From Chara braunii (lineage: Eukaryota > Streptophyta > Charophyceae > Charales > Characeae): a stretch of 22,483 nt of DNA. The stretch lies in the NCBI GenBank assembly GCA_003427395.1, contig BFEA01000146.1, forward strand, positions 897,783 through 920,265, written 5' to 3'. Positions 1 to 11,700 of this stretch are shown here, in pieces. The stretch's first letter is position 1, and every line of letters starts with the position of its first letter. The notes under the pieces are model-generated. The model saw only the letters and a list, made by a program, of their open reading frames with translations. It had not been told where the DNA came from and made no database searches. Made by a program: the position numbers and the translations under genes.

Positions 1-101
1 TAAGGTGAGTCCTGCTTCTAGAGGCTTCTATCCCTTGTGACCTTGGTTGGGTAAGTCGCCATTGGGCGAAGTGCAGTTTGTCCTGGTCTATTCTAGCTAT
101 C
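1..101 (-). other. 3' flank of LINE copy A (probable 3' UTR)
   Basis: This sequence lies beyond the last stop codon of the minus-strand ORF2 of copy A and runs off the window. I see no coding signal, poly(A)/poly(T) tail or target duplication in it. By position it should be 3' UTR; the true 3' end of the element lies outside the window. Confidence 0.4.
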
Positions 102-3100
102 CTACCTTCGCCTAACTGGTGCTTTACGAAGGTTTCTATTATTTTGTCTTTGTTTATGATATTCTCTTCTATTTTCCTGCAGGTTCTTTTCCACCGTCCT
201 GAGTCCTCTATATTCCGCCTCTACTAGGTGCAAAACTCCTTCCCAAGCTTCTTGGGGTGTCATGGTTGAGCGATCAATCGTTTCTTGGCATCTGCGCTTC
301 CAAATCATCCATAAGGTCGCGAGCCTTAGAACGTGGAAGAAGGAAACTTCGAATCCTTGCCATGAGCTGTGAGTGTGCAAGCCAAGTAAGAGAGCGACCT
401 GATCCGATGGCATTGTTTTTTCCGTGACCAAGTGCCAAAGTCGGAAGGCGGGTGTCCAAAGTTGTTTAGCTTTCTGACAGCCTAGCAGACAGTGTTCTAT
501 ATCTTCTGACAGTCCCTCCGGACAAATAGCGCAATAGCTCCTGCATCGGGGATCTCAACTGTGCGGTCCTTCTCTTGTTCAGCCATTTGTTAACTGGGAG
601 AGCCCGATGGGCGAGTAGCCATTGGAAGCTTCTAATTATGGTAGATGTGATGGCAAGTACTCTACTCCATGACTTGATGAGGGTTTGATTTGGTGGCAGA
701 TTGAGTTGGATTTCCCATCTTTGGTTGATGATTTGAGTTACTGAAACCGATCTCATTCTTAGGGTATATCCCAGCTTAGTAGAGTATTCTAGAATGTTGT
801 TACGTTTCTCCACTCCTAGTCTGCCTGACTTCCTCTTCCAAGCCCATTCCGCTGGGTCGACTTCCAGGTCGGCGATGGTTACAAGAGGTTCATATATGCG
901 ACATTCTTCAGTTTCTACCACTCTTACTTTCCTCATTGCTTGTTCTGGGATGGCGATTTCTCCCAAAACGTTACGACCTAAGAGGCTTGTGGTTGATCCT
1001 GGTTCTTCGATCGAGTATACTAACCATGCATTCCCTGGTCCCTCTCTTGAGCGGAACTGATAGGCGGTATTGGGGATGTTTTCAGTTAATCGTGTTGCCC
1101 AGTCCCGTGTTCTCCACTCGCCACTGCCCTTCAGTAGCTCATGCCAGCTTTGTGGTATTGCTATTAAGATATTGTTCAGGTTTGCTTGTAAATTGTGGCA
1201 TCCCCTCAAAGTTTCCCTTAGCTCTCCTGCCGTTTTCCATCTCTTGTCCTCATCATGCCAAAGGTGCTTGACCTGCCACACTCTCTTTTCTAACCAGACT
1301 CCCCATTTTGTGTCCTTTGTGGTTAGGGTCCATGGTTTCCCTTGTGGGTCCAACAAGGCTTGGTTACAGAAGATCGGTTGCTTGAGGACTTCCTCTTTAG
1401 TTGTTGGTTCTCTTACTTTGGCTGGTAGGATTTCCCTCCACGTTTTCAATAGTTGCCTCCAAAAGTCCTCCCCTTGCTCTTCTTCCAGGTTCCCCTGGTG
1501 ATCTGTTTGCGCCCCGCCCTTCATCGCCCAGGACTTATGCATGAGCCAGAAGAGGCCACGCATGTTGTCCGGGGTTTTGTATTTGGCTATTTGCTTTATT
1601 CTGTGGAGGCCTAGCTTTCTCCAGGGTAGGTTGTTATTAGTTATCATTTTGATGATCCACTTTGTTTGTAGGGCTTTTATTTGAGTTTCCGGGTCCAGGA
1701 TTCCCAAACCCCTTTGCGATTTCTTCAGAGTGACGTACTTCCACGCCACTTCACAGATGAAGTTGACTCTGGATAGATCACCGGTCCATAAATAGGCGGC
1801 TGCCCTTCTTTTGAGCTGTGTTCTTTGCTGCTTGGGTGGGCTCCAAATTGTGGCAGCGTACCACATCATTGCAAAGATTGATGCATTTAGGATCAGGGTT
1901 CGGCTGAATATTGAGGTGTAGACATTGGACCAGCTGCCCAATTTGGTAATCATCTTATTCATTATGGCTGGAGCCATGTTTGGAAACTTGGATTCCTAGG
2001 AATCTGAGGGGTTAGTTGCCCCGTGACCAGTTTATTCCTACCGGAGTACTTCGTGGAGGGTCAGTTTGTGGGTCTGTTAGCCACCAGCCTATTGTTTTGG
2101 GCCAGTTGATTCTCATTTCTGATGCGATTTGGAAAGCTTGCATGGCTCTAGTGAGAGCTTGAAAGGAAGAGTCTGAGGCTCGTACTAAGACTGTCAAGTC
2201 GTCCGCGAAGAGGATGGTAGTGGGTATGTTGATCGAATATTGCCCGTCATCGACCAGTCTTTCAATCGATGGATCTTTTCTTAGAAAGGAGGCAATCGCC
2301 TCCATGATGAAGAGAAAGATTGGGGCTGCTAGTGGATCTCCCTGTCTTACCGAGCGGGACATTCGGTATGGTTGTGATAGATGGCCGTTTACCTGTACTC
2401 GTCCGTGGGCTTCCCAGTATAGGACTTGAACCCATTTTCTGAAATTCGGGCCTACCCCCATTTTTTCCATGCATCGCTGTAAGAAGTTCCAATTAACCTG
2501 GTCGTACGCCTTTTCAAAGTCGAAGAAAAGTATGGCTGCGTTCATTTTTTTGTCCTGAATATATCTGACTGATTCGTTGAGGGTCATTAGGTTATCCAAA
2601 AGGAATCTTCCTGGGATAAATCCTATCTGGTCTATGTGGAAGCAGTTCCTAGTGATTGTTCTGATTCTGTTGGCTAACAATTTAGCTAGAATTTTATATG
2701 TTATTGAGAGCAGAGAGATTGGTCTGTAGTTTCTTATGTCTGCTGGGTCGCCTTTCTTGTAGAGCAGGGAGACTACTCCAGTGCTTTGGAGTTTCCCTAG
2801 TGTGCCTCTATTCCATGCCTTCTCTAGGAATTGGAGGTATTCTGTGCCTAGAGCTGGCCAGAAAGAGACCCAGAACTCCTTAGATAGACCATCCAGTCCT
2901 GGGGTCTTGTTTGGTTTCATTGAGTGCAGTGCCTCATAGACCTCTTGTTCTGAGATCGGCCTGTCCAAAGTCGTCGCCTGTTCTGTTGAGATGGTCTTAT
3001 CTAAGTGGGTCAGGAATTTGGCTCTTGCGCGTGAGGTTTCGTGGTGCGAGTAGTTCTGTTCCTTGGATGTGTAGAGGCTTTGGAAAAAGGCCGCTGCTGC

Positions 3101-3284
3101 TGTCAGCATCTGTTGTGGATTTGATGTCAGTCCCTGTTCTATTTGCAGCTTGTCTATGCTTGCATTCCTTGTGTTTGCCTTGATTCTGTTAAAGAAGTAT
3201 TTGGTCATTTTCTTGCCTTCTTCCCATTCCTTCATTCGGGCTCTCATCCTCAAGCCCTTGTTTCTCAATAACTCAATCCTAGCC
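102..3284 (-). pseudogene. LINE ORF2, RT and C-terminal half (copy A)
   Basis: This is the 3' half of an L1-type ORF2, whose product would reverse-transcribe element RNA at a nicked target. Reading from 3284 downward there is a pre-RT helix region ending GKKMTKYFF, then the RT with DFEKAYDQVNW (about 2490-2525), RSVRQGDPLAAP and an intact catalytic FADD (2198-2209). The thumb region and GLGILDP follow, then the EVDPAEWAW motif (near 850) and a terminal Cys/His knuckle (about 478-545, C-x3-C-x2-C...EHC-x4-C). Frameshifts near 2012-2030 and near 470-560 break the frame. There is no endonuclease domain: homology starts abruptly at ARIELL at 3284, where plus-strand LINE sequence abuts. The missing N-terminal half matches fragment D at 13940-15470. 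The RT core is the best preserved in the window, suggesting a relatively young copy. Confidence 0.9.
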
Positions 3285-3290
3285 ATGATG
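3281..3290. other. Inversion breakpoint 1 (A/C junction)
   Basis: To the left, minus-strand codons read ARIELL of copy A, preceded by an ATG at 3284-3286. To the right, plus-strand codons read MM-stop-YVTSIW of copy C from 3285. Homology of both elements therefore stops at the same base, with 2-3 bp of overlap (cat/atg). Confidence 0.75.
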
Positions 3291-4413
3291 TGATATGTCA
3301 CCTCCATATGGTTCCCATCAGAAGAATTCCAAAGCTAGATCAAGAAAAAAGTCCCAGCTTTCCTGTGGACAGGAGACCCAGACAAACAACACTTCATTCA
3401 CAAGGTAGCTTGGCACACAGTCACACAATCTAAAGCCAAAGGTGGTCTAGGTCTGCTTGACCCAGCCCGGCGAGCCCTCCAAATCAAGTGGATCTTAAGA
3501 ATCTCTTTTCACGATAATCTACTTTGGACTGCCCTAAGTCACATCAGGGAGATGGCCCCTTTTAAATCTCCTGACAACATGACCGGAATTTTCTGGGTTG
3601 ACAACAAATACTGGCCTCTTACCCAAGAACAAAACATCCCTAAACCGACAGCTAGCATAGGTTGATGCACAAAATGGCGAACCCACAAAATCACTATGGT
3701 CGCAAATCATATACAACTGGAGGAACATATTTCCCGAGAACAAGATAGGACCCAAAGGAAGAGACGAAGTACTCAGACAACCCCTCTTTGGAAACCCCTG
3801 GATAAAGAATGAGAAAGGTGAATGCTTCGCTCTCTCCAGATCAGAACCCAAATGAGGACTATGGATAGAAAAAGGCATCTGGCAAATCCAGCACTTATGG
3901 GATGATACAACCAACAACTGGAAAACAGTAAAAGATCTAAGACCAATCATGAAAGGCTCCCACAACCTTCAAGCAAGCATTAATCGGATCATTGAGAGCA
4001 TCCCAATAGCGTGGAGACACCTACTATCCACTAACCAAAACTGGCAGTTCGGCGACTGGGCAGCACAAAAGGATCAAGAACGATTAGTAGAGATCCTGAA
4101 ATTCAAATCCTATGAAACCCAAAAGTCACATCAGAAACAGGGTTGTGACATCTTTATCCTCGACGAACCAGGCAATCCAGTAAGTTTTTTGAACGCAGCA
4201 AGCAGAGCAGAGGCAACCTTCCTAGTACACAACCTACGTAGAATAAGGGTCATCGAAGGGGAGAAAAACAGGGTCTTCAAACCTGAGTACAGTATCCAAG
4301 AATTAGAAATTGACCCTACTGAATGGTCCTGGAGCACTACCAATACCCTCTCCAGTATATCAATATGTCACAAACTTACCGACTACAAACCCAACTTAGG
4401 ATACTGCCTCTTC
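3285..4413 (+). pseudogene. LINE ORF2 post-RT fragment (copy C, first part)
   Basis: This plus-strand fragment encodes the region just after the RT of a LINE ORF2. It starts with a sequence equivalent to MM-W-Y..SIW, where the Trp has become TGA at 3291-3293. It continues with KKKVPAFLWTGD, GGLGLLDP, SHNLQASINRIIESIP and LEIDPTEWSW (about 4300-4335). These match, in order, the corresponding stretches of copy A on the other strand and of copy B. Several stops and frameshifts lie between 3660 and 3950. The coding homology is interrupted after NLGYCLF at 4413 and resumes at 13816, on the far side of LINE B. It lacks RT and endonuclease; its N-terminal continuation appears to be copy E (see the inversion). 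Confidence 0.85.
4400..4413 (+). repeat. Left target-site duplication of LINE B
   Basis: The 14 bases gatactgcctcttc match gataccgcctcttc at 13816-13829 with one mismatch. The second copy starts immediately after the poly(A) run of LINE B. Removing 4414-13829 rejoins the interrupted ORF2 fragment, so this is a duplication made at insertion. Confidence 0.85.
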
Positions 4414-4545
4414 TTCATCGAAACGTTTATTCTCTCATGCGGAGAGATATGTGATTGCACTGGGTAGCGCTACCTGCCGCAGGGCAAAACTGCGGAGTGT
4501 TCAGCGCGTGCCATCAGACCACGCCAGGTCGACGGCCAAGGGGAA

Positions 4546-4695
4546 GTTCGTGACGCCGCACCATCGCAAGGGAGGGAGCAACCTCTGTGGGAGAGAAGCA
4601 CGTGGCGTCGAGGAGAAGGGAGTCGTAGGAGTTCGTGGCGCCGCACCATCGCCAGGGAGGAAACAACCTTTGTGGGAGAGAAGCACGTGGCGTCG
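4546..4695 (+). repeat. Two-copy tandem repeat with CACGTGGC motif (5' UTR of B)
   Basis: Unit 1 (4546-4610) and unit 2 (4631-4695) are about 65 bp each, spaced 85 bp apart and nearly identical, starting gttcgtg[a/g]cgccgcaccatcg. Each ends with agcacgtggcgtcg, which contains CACGTGGC (4599-4606 and 4684-4691), the plant G-box/ABRE-type core. A further CACGTG lies at 4774-4779. Confidence 0.85.
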
Positions 4696-4786
4696 CGCCG
4701 ATTGGCATGAGACTGGGGGTTCCGGGAAAGTGGATAGCGCATGTGAGAGCTCGGAAGGGGAGCAGATACCGCACACGTGTATAGAA

Positions 4787-4903
4787 GATCCGCGAGTACG
4801 GACTCGGGCGCAACATCAAGTGATTTCGGCGACGGTCTACAAGGAGGATCCGCGCATACAAACTCGGGCGCAGCATCAAGTGAGTTCGGCGACGGTCTAC
4901 AAG
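4787..4903 (+). repeat. Two-copy 60-bp tandem repeat (5' UTR of B)
   Basis: A unit beginning gatccgcg and ending ttcggcgacggtctacaag occurs at 4787-4843 and again at 4847-4903, spacing 60 bp, with few mismatches. It lies directly downstream of the CACGTGGC repeat. It resembles the monomer organisation of some LINE promoters. Confidence 0.85.
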
Positions 4904-5757
4904 CATACAGGTAAGTGAGCACAACAAACCAAATAGTAGAAGGAAGGGCGACGGGGAATACAAGGCGAGAAGCGGATAATACATCGGGTAAATCAAAGAA
5001 GAAGCGGGCGGACAAGGTGATAGACAATTCAGCGGAAGTAAGTAGAACGGGTGGAGGGAGCGCATCCGGTATAGGCAGATTACAGAAGGAGTTTACAAGA
5101 TAAGGAGCTCGGGTGGAGGTAAACTACGAGGCGATTCATAGTCGGCAGCGACGGCAAGGAGAGAAGAGGAAGGGGAGGAGAGGAGGAGGAGGGGCGGGGG
5201 AACAGGGCGACGGGGAGAAAAGAGAGCGGATGGCAAGAAGGGGAAGTGGGTAGGGCTCGTGAATGCGTAGAACTATAGGAGCACTGTTGAATCGAGATAA
5301 GAGGGAGAGAGTCAAGGGTGGAGAGGGTGGCTCGAAAGGGGAGATGAGGGGGGGCCAGGGGAACGCAGGAAGGGGGTGAAGGGACATACTAAGGAGGAGC
5401 CAGGGGAACGCAGAAAGGGGGTGACGGGTGGGAAAAGGAGGGAAGGACGAGACGAGGGTTTGAAGGCATCATGAAAACGCTGAACGGAGGTAGGGAGAGC
5501 ATTGTCGAATCTGGACAAGAGAGTGAGAATTGGAGAGGGTACGAGAGCGAGGAATTTGGAAAGAGTAAGGGTGGAGAGGGTGGCAAGAACACAAAGGGAA
5601 GAGGAAAAGAGGGGGTGCCCGACCAGCCCCCGAAATTTGCTGAATTGCTAAACATTATAAGAGTAATAACAAACAATAAAAACAACAAAAAACCAAAAAA
5701 AAAACATTGAAAAAACGAATTCTAAAACAAGAATAGAGAGATCACTGCAACAGCACC

Positions 5758-8660
5758 ATGAGACCGACCAATAGACTGCAGCGAGCACATAGACGACTGG
5801 ACTCTATGCTATTCTACAGCGGGGCTATGAGACAATTGGCTGACGAACAGCTGCAGCTAAAATGTTGGGCACAACAGAACAATCCCCGAAAAACTCCTCC
5901 ACACCGGCTCGATGAGCTCGACAGGGTGACACAGCAGACGGGGGACACTGGGGTACTGACGGAGGAGGAGAAACAGATGGAATCCCGGAGGCATACCTCA
6001 CACAGGGAGAAGGACCCCAATGATCAGCCGCAACTCACCTAGGCGGACAAACTCCGTAATCCGCACCAGGGGTAAACTCTTACCATCCAACGGGGCCAGG
6101 GCAGCCCGCGAGCCGGAAACCTAGACATCCCCTTGGATGGACTACCCCCGGCCCGGGCTTTCTTCTTGTCGAAGTTTCTGCTTCCATTAGAAACACGGGT
6201 GGTGACGCAAGGTGGCAAACAAGTCATGGTCAAAGCCTACCCCAAAAATGGCATCGAGTGCCGGGATGAGATCTACAGGAAACATGCCAATAACAAGGTG
6301 TTCCACGATGACGCTGCCTTCAAATCAGTCAACGATAAAGTAAAATGGATTGGCCATCGGTTAGAGGTGCTGAAAAAAAGTGCTGATTTGGCACGTGACC
6401 ATTTCCTGATCCAGCCTGTCGCCAACACATTGTTCACAGTACTGTGCATGAATGAATCAGATAAAACTGGGATTGAGGGGTGGAAGCGTCTCCGCTGTGA
6501 GAGATCGGAGGTCAGGATCTAACCGTGGGTGCCACAACGACGACTGGGCCCGGAAGAGAGGAGAGCACAACTGATGCACGACTTCCACTGGGTAGAATTC
6601 CGTCACATCCCAGTAGAAATCCAAGCGGCATTTGTGTATGACTTCGGATTATTGTACGACATAGTCGCTTTCATAAACCCTCTCCCCTCCTTTGTGGCTA
6701 AGAGGGACAATTACTTAATGTTGGCACTGGATTACCCCCAGGGCCAACCGTTCTCCTTGGATGATGTAATCCCGTATCAGGTGGGGGGGAAAGACTACAT
6801 GATCCACACAGCACACAAACTAAGGTTGTGGTGCCACAAATGCAAGGCATACGGCCACCTGAGCACAGAGTATGCTTGTCTGCTGCATCCGCAAAAAAGG
6901 ACCCGGGCGACGGGGAGACTGTTGAGAGACCCGGTTAAGACAACCCATTGGAGAACGGTGGACCCGGGACACGAGGGATGGGTTTATATTGAGGGATGTA
7001 CGAAGGAAGGCACGCCAGTTGGGTGGAAATGGGAGAAAGTTGGGGAACCGGACTGGGCCTCCCGCCCCCCGAACACATGGGTCCCACCGGCCCCGGTGGA
7101 GGAGAAAGTGCAGGAAACCCCCCTGCAAGGACACACGGACAGTACAGATTGGAAAATGGTGGGAAGAAAGGGGGAAAAGGAATGTGGGTTCAAAAACAAC
7201 AAACGGAACCCGGGCCGTCGACAGACAATAACAAGCAGCCCCGAGCCACCCCCGGTCCTGCAGCAAGACAGTATATTGTGGAAGAAGAGCACACAGACGG
7301 AATCGTGGTCCAAACGTAGCAACCCACCTCCTCCGAGCAAACACAACTGAGCAGGACTGAAGTGACAATCAAAAGCATAAAGGAAAGAGAAAAAACAACA
7401 CCCCAACAGTTGGGACATGAGCGAGTAGAGGGGCAGCTGGAGGGACGGGTGGAGGCGGGGGATATGGAGGTGGAGTCAGGACACGATGGAGCAGAGGGGC
7501 AGCAGGAGGGACAGGAGGAAGCGGGAGGGATGGAAGTGGAGCCAGGGCCACTGGGGGAGGAGAGGGGCACAGCAGAAAGGAATGCTCAGACCGGATCGAT
7601 GATGGACATTGACCCCTTCCATGCAGCCTTCGACACAGAACCAATGGAAGTCGATCCTCTTCCGGTTAACGTTAGTACGACGCTCGAGGGATTAGACATG
7701 GAACTAAAGTCGGAAGGTGAGGAAGAAGGGGCACCACCACAACACCTACCCACGGAACAAAAACTGATAGCCATTGCAGAATGGCTGATGGGGAATTTGA
7801 AAGCAAAACATGGCCCTCTCACTGACGAATTATGGGACAAAACATACTTAGAACTGTTTCCAATGCTGGACACGAGCGCCTCTCTTAGGAATGTACCGGA
7901 AAAGGGTCTGCAATCTGGGGTGAGGTGGACGGAGGCTTGGCACAGACTAACGACAATAGTTTTCGCACGATTCCAGCCGCCACGACCAGCAGCATCAACA
8001 GAAACAGAACAGGACAGAGACAGGCCCGAGGCAGAGAAGGATCACAAACGAAAAACACAAGACCCCCTGGAATTACAACAACCAGCGCCACCACCGGGCC
8101 CGGATCCCCCTGACCCCGATGAGAACGCGCCACCAGATCTGGTGGGGAAAAGAAAGCGCAGGCATCTGGTTGAGATGGGGCGTGATTCTGGCCCGCTGTC
8201 GCAAAACGCCATGTTGCTCATCCCAGTGCGGAAGAGGAACGAGAAATGAGAGGTGGGGCTGCTCCCGGAAGGGAATGGCAAACGGGGGGCCGCGACGCTA
8301 CAAGGGTGGTCGTCCTTTTGGGCAACGCCATAGAACAGCCAATTTGAGGCGGCGGCAGGAATTTTACAAATGGAACTGGAATCCCACATTATTGGATCCT
8401 TGCCGCCAGGAGCGCAGGCCATGGCCATGATCACAACAGGCCCCGTGAAAATAATGCAGAGGGACATCTACATAAGATACGACCCGACCAAGGACGCGGG
8501 CATGACATGGCACACCCGTGCCCAAATGTTGAATCCGCAAACGGTCAAGATTGGACGCAGCGATACTTGGACCGAACAAGATGTCCAGAGATGTTTATGT
8601 GCGCTCCTTAGACAAAGCCAGGAATGGGACTGGGACCAATTACCGTGGTCCCAACTTTAA
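5758..8660 (+). pseudogene. LINE ORF1, gag-like nucleic-acid-binding protein (copy B)
   Basis: ORF1 products of L1-type elements bind element RNA and form the RNP. One frame runs from the ATG at 5758 to 7350 with in-frame stops at 6040, 6073 and 6520. After a frameshift near 7340-7362 it continues to 8660 with stops at 8247 and 8329, so the ancestral protein was about 965 residues. A CCHC knuckle CHKCKAYGHLSTEYAC (6832-6879; CX2CX4HX6C) is preceded by a globular region similar in layout to the gag-like ORF1 of plant LINEs. After the knuckle comes a low-complexity, acidic and Pro-rich segment with a 22-residue repeat (about 7399-7543). The last ~95 residues (8370-8660) match the ORF1 C-terminal regions of copies D and E. 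The start was chosen as the first Met of this frame; it is plausible but unproven. Confidence 0.8.
7399..7543 (+). repeat. Intragenic ~66-bp duplication in ORF1 of B
   Basis: Two tandem units encode G-H-x-x-x-EGQ-x-EG-x-x-EAG-x-MEVE-S/P. MDIDP and PMEVDP follow downstream as further degenerate echoes of the MEVEP motif. The unit length is a multiple of three and the frame is kept, so it arose while ORF1 was coding or was tolerated. Confidence 0.75.
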
Positions 8661-8704
8661 AAAATATATATACATACATACCCAGATATTAGTCGAAGGG
8701 TATA

Positions 8705-11700
8705 ATGAATAGTGCCAACAAGATAGACCCGGTCAGGGCAGTGTATGGGAAAGACCACATCTGGAATCAATGCAGGAGAGCGACTGACCTGGACTTGCGC
8801 TCGTTGAATGTGAACGGCCTGGCCTCCTGTAAACCAGAAAAACAAAATGCAAGTTGGGACTTGATGAAAGGAGTAGGGGGGAGAAACCAGCCAGATATCG
8901 TCTGTGTCCAGGAAACACAACTGATGGACACCCCAGAGCACAACGCACCCACAAGATGATCTGGTCATACCAAGCCTTCAGGGCCCATGCCCCGAAACCT
9001 GGAAGTGCAGGGGTGGCCGTTTGGATCCCCCCGGAGCCCAGGGCAGACCCGGTCCACTGGGTGATAGACCAAGAGGAAGGCAGGTGGGTGTCTATCCTGG
9101 TCACACTGGAAATTGAAATTGTATGCGTAGTGTGTATCTACGCCCCCAACACGGCAAGGGAGAGAAGAGTCTTCTTTGAGAATATTAAAGCACAGATACA
9201 GGAAGGAGTCCCAGTCATTATAGCACGGGACTACAATGCAGCTCCGGATCGATGGATGGATAGATGGCGGACCCCCTCCCCTGCCCTGGTGTATGTGGAG
9301 GAGGATGAGCGGATGATAAACGACTTATGCCTCTCCCTGAAAATCTTCGACTCCTTCCGGAAGCTGAACCCAGACACAAGATTCTACTCATGTCTACGGA
9401 AGACCGGTACTGAAAGTCAGTCAAAATCCAAGATTGATCTAATCCTCATCTCGGAAGACATGGGGGGATCACTGCTTTTAGCAACGATCTTGCCTGCAAG
9501 TCCATACCTGGGCCTTGACCACAAAATGTGCACGGTTACTCTATCCTTTCAAAAGAAACCAGACTGGGGACCGGGCTTTTACAAGCTCAACACTTGCATT
9601 TTGAAACAAAAAACCCTTCACAGCTACATTGCAGATTGCTGGAAATACTGGCACATGCAGAAACAACACTTCCAACAGGCAATAGATTGGTTCAACAATG
9701 GGCTGTTCTATCTGGGTAAAAAATGTCAAGAGTACTCTAAACTATTGGCAGCCAAGAAACATCAACAGGAGATGGAATTACACCAACAGTTGCAACAACT
9801 TGAGCACCAGGACCAGCCTAACGACAACCAAAATTTGCAAGCAGAAGAATACTAAGAGATTCAAACGCTCAGAAACTGACTTCAGGCTTTCGCCACTCAA
9901 TGCTGGGACGGAATACGAATAAGAGGACAACTGACAAGGTACCAAACAAAAGGAACAATGGATAGGAAATTTTTTTGCATGGCCAGAGTGCGCTCACACA
10001 GAACCACCATCGAAGCATTATATGATCCACAAACCGGACACCAAGATATTGTCACCTCCAGCCCCCACTGCACACAAATAGCACGATCATTTTTCCAAGA
10101 TTTGTTCACCTCAAGGTGCGTCCGGCAGGAGAGAAATGCTAGGGAAAAAAATATTGCAGATTTCTTGACTCCACTAGAAAAGACCCTGACATGCCAGCAA
10201 AAAATAGACCTGGACCGACCCCTGTCCAAGGAGGAGATATGGACGGCGATGATGCAGATGGAAGAAGAGAAGACGTCGGGCATCGATGGGTTCCCAAACG
10301 AATTTTGGGAAACCTTCTGGACGCAGATGGCCCCAGATCTCATGGAGTTCTATCAGCAGGTGTGGGAAACAGGGACGATGGGGGAGTTGGTGGGTCTGGG
10401 TATTCTCACTTTGTTACACAAAAAGGGGGATAAGATGGACATCCGAAACTACAGGCCAATAACCTTGCTCACAACCGTCTATAAAATGTTAGCAAAGGCC
10501 CTTGCAAACCGGCTGCTCCCGGTCCTGGAAGATATTATCCATCCGATGCAAACCGGGTTCATCAAAGGCCGCAGGATTCAGGATAACATACTATTAGTCA
10601 ATGAACTACTTATGCTGACAAGACAGGACAAATAAAATGTTGTTGTGGTCTTCATAGATTTCGAAAAGGCTTACGACCATGTGGACTGGCTATTCCTGGA
10701 CAAATCTATGGAAAAAATGAACAAAGGGCCAGTTTTCCGGCGCTGGACCGCAGTGCTGCACCATTACGCAACCACGTGCGTTCAAGTCAATGGAAGGATA
10801 GCACCACCCTTCCCACTGTAGCGGTCGGTCCGTCAGGGGGACCCTTTGGCACCCTTCCTATTCATAATAGTGATGGAGGCATTGGCAGCAAATCCCCGAA
10901 CTAACAAAGACCTGAGGAAATTGCAGATCTCTTCCATCCTGGAAGAAGCAATCCCGATCTATTCGATGTTCGCAGACAATCTAACACTCATGGTCGACGC
11001 AACTGCAACAAACATGGAAGAGATCAGGCGATTGTTCGATCGATTTACAACAGTTTCAGACATGACGGTCAACTGGGGGAACAAGACTCTGGGCTGGTGG
11101 ATCTACCACCAAGGGGTCCGCCCCCTCGAGTTTCCGCAGGTCAAGTGGCTGCCAGACACGGCCCTGGTGAGGGTACTGGGAATCATGCTAACGGCACTGG
11201 GCAGGCCCGCATCGAACGACGAATGGATTCTGAAGCCTGCTCTAGAGAAACTGGCACACTGGAAAGACCGTCATACCTCTCTTATTGGCAGGACATTGGC
11301 AATCAATAGCATGGTACTGGCGGCCCTCTGGTATAAATCTGCAATTTGGGCCCTCAGTAAGGAGTCTATTCGGTCACTAAAGCGACAGGTAACAACCCTG
11401 CTATGGAGAGGAAACGGAGAACTTCCAAATGTTATCAGCAGGGTAGCCTGGAGCTCGGTGATACAACCTAAAGACAAAGGAGGCCTAGGGATCTTGGACC
11501 TGGACACTTAGTTCAAGGCATTAACAATTCAATGGATCCGGAGACTGTTATTCACTCAACGCCTCCATGGCATGCCCTTGCCTTGGAACAAATAGCTAGG
11601 CTTGCCCCGCAGGCACCGCAGGGGGTCAATCCACTAACCTGGCTAGAGGACCTTTACTGGACAATACCACGATCCCGTCCGGATCTGGCCAGGGATGACT

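Larger units (their letters stand above)
4414..5757 (+). promoter_or_regulatory. LINE B 5' UTR / probable internal promoter region
   Basis: No coding signal is convincing here on either strand; the long open frames are by-products of biased composition. The first half (4540-4905) contains two tandem duplications and three CACGTG hexamers. The second half (about 5100-5620) is strongly purine-rich on the plus strand (GGA/GAG-rich) with further imperfect repeats, for example ccaggggaacgcag at about 5354 and 5399. LINEs are transcribed from an internal promoter in this position, so promoter function is inferred from location and repeat structure. Confidence 0.6.

Noticed and set aside
3949-4467. 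Reading the whole 172-codon frame as one protein
   Set aside because: Its last ~18 codons (after 4413) belong to the 5' end of inserted LINE B, not to the interrupted ORF2.
4451-5710. Several open frames of 60-185 codons on both strands
   Set aside because: They are Pro/Ser- or Gly/Glu-rich products of repeats and purine bias in a LINE 5' UTR, with no domain or motif.
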